This document shows, piece after piece, positions 54,258-64,000 of a stretch of 64,000 nucleotides of DNA (within the stretch, counting starts at the first letter, position 1; each line of letters opens with the position of its first letter). Location of the stretch: contig NZ_OY762276.1 of NCBI RefSeq assembly GCF_963665445.1, forward strand, positions 2,431,501-2,495,500. Reading direction: 5' to 3'. The notes under the pieces are model-generated. The model worked only from the letters and a program-made list of their open reading frames with translations, ran no database searches and was not told the DNA's origin. The position numbers were made by a program, and so were the translations under genes. The DNA is from an uncultured Desulfobulbus sp. GTDB taxonomy: Bacteria > Desulfobacterota > Desulfobulbia > Desulfobulbales > Desulfobulbaceae.

Positions 54258-55703
54258 TCAATCACTGTCGGCATCCTTTTCGGTACGGTTACGTCCAAGA
54301 TGTTTGGCCCGATACATGGTCTGGTCGGCGCGCGCTAGCAGTTGATCTCTTGGCTCTCCAGTGTGGCGTTGCACGACTCCCAGGCTGGCCTGGACCGAGA
54401 TTTCCTCAACTCCCCACACCACGGTCTCCCGTTCAATCGTGGTTCGGATCTTTTCCGCGAGCTGCCAGGCTGCGTCGAGATTGCAGCATTTCAGTACCAC
54501 CAAGAATTCCTCCCCACCCCAGCGGCAGACGATGTCGGACTCGCGCAAACAGGACTGGATCAGCCGGCTGCAGGCGATGAGTACCAGGTCGCCAGCTTGA
54601 TGGCCAAAGCGGTCGTTGATCGCTTTGAAATGATCGATATCGAGGAGAATGACCGAGAGATCCAATGCGTTGCGGGTCGCCTCGCTCAACGCCTGTTGGA
54701 ACAGTGTCTCGCCGGAGTGGCGGTTGAAGAGGCCGGTCAGTTTATCGGAGGTAGCCAAGCGTTCCAGGCGGCACTGGTAGTGGGAGATGGTCCGCTGGAC
54801 CACTACGAGGATGATCAGGCCAATGATCAGCCCCAGGGCAAGGTTGATCAGCAGGGTGCGGCGCAGCATTTCCATTTCCGGTGCCAAGGATTGTTCGACC
54901 AGCAAATACCAACCGAGTTCCTTGACATACCGGGTATCGACGATAAAAGTTTGACCGTCGCGCTCGTAGCTAAACGAACCATGTTCCTGTTTGAGGATTG
55001 TTGGGGCGATCTCCCGCAATCCTTCGATCTGATCCAGAATTGTGGGGAGGCGGTCGTTGTTGGCGGAAAAGGTGACCATGCCCTTGGCATCGACAAAAAA
55101 GATATGTCGCCGATAGCGCTGTTCGTAGGCGGCGAGCAGTTGGGTGACCGAGGAGACCGACAAGCCGCAGCCGGTAGCACCAATGTAGTTGCCGTCGTAG
55201 TCGTGGACCTGGTGGTTGATGAAGATGGTCATGGCGTCTCTGTTGGCCATATCCCGGTCGACATTAAGCTCGTAGGGCGCATCCATTGAACGTACTCGGT
55301 AATACCAGACGTCGCGGGGTTCTTCGGGGCTGACCTGCTTGAGGATGCCCTCGGCATGGTAGTAGATATAGCTTCGGTCGGAGACAAAAAAGCTGGTGAT
55401 AGTCTGGTACTTGCTCTTCACCTCGGCCAGATAGCGGGTCATCCGGCCAACATCCTGTTCTCCCGCAAGGACCCAATCACGGAGAAAGGTATCCGAGGCC
55501 ATCATCGAGGCAATGAAGATCGGCCGCACCAGATCCTTTTGGATTTCCGAATAGATATTGTCACCGGTCAGGGGGAGGATAGATTCACTGAGACCCCGTT
55601 TCAGCAGGGTGACCGAGACGGTGTAGCTGACCAGGGAGGTGGCGAGGAAACCGACGATGAGCAATAGGCTGATCAGGGTGGCGAAGCGATGTTTGGCGGG
55701 CAT
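54258..55703 (-). CDS. Membrane Cache-GGDEF diguanylate cyclase
   Basis: 481 aa. Helix ~10-32, a double-Cache periplasmic sensor ('YYRVRSMDAPYELNVDRD', 'GNYIGATGCGLSV'), helix ~285-308, then a GGDEF domain with active-site 'GGEEF'. The product-inhibition site RxxD is present as 'RESD', five residues before GGEEF. It makes c-di-GMP from GTP and should be feedback-inhibited. It opposes the HD-GYP protein at 6 kb in function and faces away from the large kinase gene at 56245. Ribosome site AAGGA is distant (12 nt). Confidence 0.94.
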   Translation of the reverse strand: MPAKHRFATLISLLLIVGFLATSLVSYTVSVTLLKRGLSESILPLTGDNIYSEIQKDLVRPIFIASMMASDTFLRDWVLAGEQDVGRMTRYLAEVKSKYQTITSFFVSDRSYIYYHAEGILKQVSPEEPRDVWYYRVRSMDAPYELNVDRDMANRDAMTIFINHQVHDYDGNYIGATGCGLSVSSVTQLLAAYEQRYRRHIFFVDAKGMVTFSANNDRLPTILDQIEGLREIAPTILKQEHGSFSYERDGQTFIVDTRYVKELGWYLLVEQSLAPEMEMLRRTLLINLALGLIIGLIILVVVQRTISHYQCRLERLATSDKLTGLFNRHSGETLFQQALSEATRNALDLSVILLDIDHFKAINDRFGHQAGDLVLIACSRLIQSCLRESDIVCRWGGEEFLVVLKCCNLDAAWQLAEKIRTTIERETVVWGVEEISVQASLGVVQRHTGEPRDQLLARADQTMYRAKHLGRNRTEKDADSD

Positions 55704-55750
55704 TCGGGTTTATTGTCCTTGAGAAAGGGAAAGGCGACCTGCTTCACCCC

Positions 55751-55852
55751 GGAGAGGTGGGGCTGATTTTCTGGACAGAATCAGGGCTTATTTAAGGTGG
55801 ATACTGGCATTTTCAATCTGTTTTTCGTAGGCAAGGTTTGAGGTTATTCCTG
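55751..55852 (-). repeat. Transposase 3'-end remnant, repeat copy c
   Basis: On the minus strand it reads 'SNLAYEKQIENASIHLK' then a stop, and continues with GATTCTGTCCAGAAAATC, matching copies a and b. The following stretch to 56244 is intergenic; no gene or clear promoter was found there. Confidence 0.6.
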
Positions 55853-56244
55853 ACAAGGAGCGATCTGGCCGACAGGCTTTTCTGTATTATCCGTCCCGGA
55901 AATACTGCTTCCTTCCTTGGGCCAATGAGTTATTAATTTGCGGACTTCTCGCCCCAGTGGTCCGTGGTCAGGCACTCTGCCAGGCATCACTACCGCGATT
56001 TATTAAACAGCAAACGAACTCGGTGAAAGCTACCCGAGAGGTTAAGCCAAACGCCAAAATTCTTCGGCTAAATTGAGTTTGTCAATCTTGAGTTTGACTA
56101 TTCCTTCGATACCATACAACATGAGGGTTACCTCTATTAGGTTTTGATTATTTTTTCGAACTATAATCAAATCTGGCAATCCTTACTTTTTCGACTGAGG
56201 CTTCAGGTCAAATTGACACTATCGCATGTACGAAAAGGTGTGAC

Positions 56245-62325
<6,081 letters not shown>

Positions 62326-62396
62326 TTATTGGACAAGATAAAATCATGATTTATGTGATAACTGGCAGTAAAAAGGTATCGCAACTCATTGCTGTC

Positions 62397-63533
62397 TCAT
62401 AAATTTTCCCAGATCATTCTTTGCGGAGAATCAACTGGTTGAGAGGGGGGAGGCCTAAAAAGTCCTACCAAATTCCTCCTGGCAAAGAGATTGAGCTGCA
62501 ACAATCGAAGAATCTGTTGCATGGATATACCTAATTTTGCTTTAAAATTGAGGTAGGCAACTAAGAGATACACGCACAGGGCGATCCATATCTGGGTCAG
62601 GACGGCATTGCTTGAAGTGCCCAGAAACGTCTTGATCTTCAGGTTCTGCTTGATCCACTTGAAGAAGAGTTCTATCTGCCAAAGCTCTTTGTAAATGTCT
62701 GCGATCTCCTTGGCTTTCAGGTGGTGGGCATTGGTGACAAAGCGATACTCAACCCCAGTTTCCGCATCGGTATAGGCAATCAACCTAAGCGGGGCTTTAA
62801 CGCCTTTGAGTTTGATGGCTTGGTCGTTGGTGACACCAGGGCTTTTTCGTCCGGCCCGTTTGAGCAAATACTGGATGTCAGCGTTGCTCTTGAGCCGGGT
62901 GACAAAGTAGATCGAATTTATGGTGAGTTCGTTGTACCAGGCATAATCGGTAAATCAGCGGTCAAAGCAGATAAAGGATCCCTTCGGAAGCTTGAGCGTT
63001 TTAGCCCAGTTGATCTCATGCACTTTACCGGTGGTCATGTCCATAAATGCGGGGATATAGCCACCTGCGTCCAGTCCCATGTGCAACTTGATGGCACCTT
63101 TTTTCTGGCGGAACTCAGCCCAAGGAAACACGGACAAACAAAGATTGATCACGGTTGCATCCAAGAGATAGAGTTTACCTTGAAATGAAAATTTATGTTT
63201 AGGGCCAGCCAATTGGCTACGATTCAGCAGCCTGGAGAACAGCAGTTGATACAGGGAAGCCGGTTGTTTGGCATTCACCCGAGCCAGGGTTGCCTTGGAC
63301 GTATTCTTCATACCGAGGTGGTAGAGTCGCTTTCCTTGAGCCTTCAAGTTGTCGGTGATATCCCGCAGGCTTTTTCTCCCCGATAACTGCCCAACCAGCA
63401 TAGCCAGAAACTGACTCCAACGATTATATGAACGAAATTTTTATCCTGCATGATGCTCTTTGGCAAGAGCGTCAAATTCATATCTCGGTAAAAATGCAAT
63501 CAGTTGCTTCAGCACTGTTTCGCTATGGGCCAT
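62397..63533 (-). pseudogene. IS4-family transposase with in-frame stops
   Basis: One frame runs from ATG 63533 to 62397 but is broken by TAA near 63438 (after 'LAKEHHAG') and TGA near 62954 (after 'ICFDR'). Fragments read 'AMLVGQLSGRKSLRD', 'KLYLLDATVINLCLSVF', 'MTTGKVHEI', and the IS4 signature 'YKELWQIELFFKWIKQNL'. All three core acidic regions are present, so it was once complete. Confidence 0.9.
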
Positions 63534-63748
63534 GGCTCGGATCAATGCCGTTGACTTAAGGGTTTCTCGGTGCAAAAAACACCAACCATTTGAATTTACA
63601 GTTTATTTATAGACGCGGCAATGTTATTATTCCCGTAACCAATTAATATTTCGACAAAAAATTAAATTCAGGAGAACATTGGCAATGAAGTTGCAGTGAA
63701 AATTGTGTGCCAATTGGCTGTGATAGCGGCAAAAACGAAACATATTAT
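63534..63748. other. Intergenic region
   Basis: Between the dead transposase and the edge gene. An A/T-rich stretch; no gene supported. Confidence 0.4.
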
Positions 63749-64000
63749 TCACTGGAGTTCATTTCCCGTTTTCTTCCTCAAAGCAGGCAGGATATCGACG
63801 CCTCTTTTAATGGCGAGGATTTCACCCGAAACCGCAAATTGCCACTGGCCATCACTCTTGCCCTGCTTGTCAATATGGTCAGGCCCGGTAAGCGTTTTGG
63901 GTACCAGGAAGTAATCAACCGGTTTTTCAGTGACACCGGTTTGGCGCATGAGAAAGGCCTCTCTCCACCGGACAAGGCCGCCTTTTTCCGAGCAAGGAAG
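63749..64000 (-). CDS. Partial hypothetical protein (5' part beyond the right edge)
   Basis: An open frame enters from the right edge and ends at TGA 63749. The visible 83 residues include 'LVRWREAFLMRQTG', 'DYFLVPKTLTGPDHID' and 'SDGQWQFAVSGEILAIKRGV'. No family is recognised. An internal Met (63949) could start a shorter protein, but the frame continues beyond it without a break. Confidence 0.45.
   Translation of the reverse strand, partial: LPCSEKGGLVRWREAFLMRQTGVTEKPVDYFLVPKTLTGPDHIDKQGKSDGQWQFAVSGEILAIKRGVDILPALRKKTGNELQ

Noticed and set aside
54342-55289. A 315-codon plus-strand open frame
   Set aside because: Antisense to the GGDEF cyclase, which has all expected motifs.

Overview
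The window looks like a chromosomal segment of a moderate-GC Gram-negative bacterium. Its gene content (HD-GYP and GGDEF signalling, a very large AAA-hybrid histidine kinase, B12-type radical SAM enzymes, many insertion sequences and group II introns) would fit a Desulfobacterota (former Deltaproteobacteria) lineage. That placement is inference; there is no rRNA, tRNA or taxonomic marker here. No CRISPR array, prophage or tRNA was seen.

Region 1 (1-11.6 kb): the tail of a P-type ATPase, then a secreted HExxH-protease/VWA protein resembling the eukaryotic CLCA architecture, a hypothetical protein with two transthyretin-like segments, and a Cache-PAS-HD-GYP protein. An IS200-derived element without transposase lies among them, and the block is bracketed by two inverted copies of a ~170-bp miniature element. 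A two-gene unit (universal stress protein + full-length P2-type ATPase) follows.

Region 2 (11.6-18.3 kb): a tightly coupled minus-strand operon: acyl/acetyl-CoA synthetase, E1 alpha, E1 beta, E2 of a 2-oxoacid dehydrogenase, an acyl carrier protein, lipB, and a Mut7-C-type RNase-like protein. Stop/start overlaps link the first five genes. The ACP and LipB could supply the lipoyl group for the E2 lipoyl domain; no E3 or lipA is present.

Region 3 (18.5-26.6 kb): a wreck of four group II introns nested or fused head to tail, each with a broken reverse transcriptase gene, then a hypothetical gene split by an IS1634-family element with a perfect 5-bp target duplication.

Region 4 (26.6-39.1 kb): mostly housekeeping and stress genes: a small hypothetical protein, a KamA-family radical SAM enzyme, a cold-shock protein, an RhlE-type helicase, an RRM protein, a transglutaminase-like protein, a METTL21-like methyltransferase, a glucan phosphorylase and a B12-binding radical SAM protein. 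Two decayed copies of a discoidin-like gene lie 10 kb apart.

Region 5 (39.6-54 kb): a mobile-element-dense zone (IS3 remnants, IS200, two IS1182-type copies around a frameshifted IS1634-like gene, an IS4/IS701-like element, a second IS1634 copy) with cargo of a KASIII-like enzyme lacking two catalytic residues and a TetR-acuI pair that shares three copies of an 18-bp operator.

Region 6 (54-64 kb): a Cache-GGDEF cyclase facing away from a 2026-residue pseudokinase/AAA/GAF/PAS/histidine kinase/receiver protein, a dead IS4 transposase, and a partial unknown gene at the right edge.
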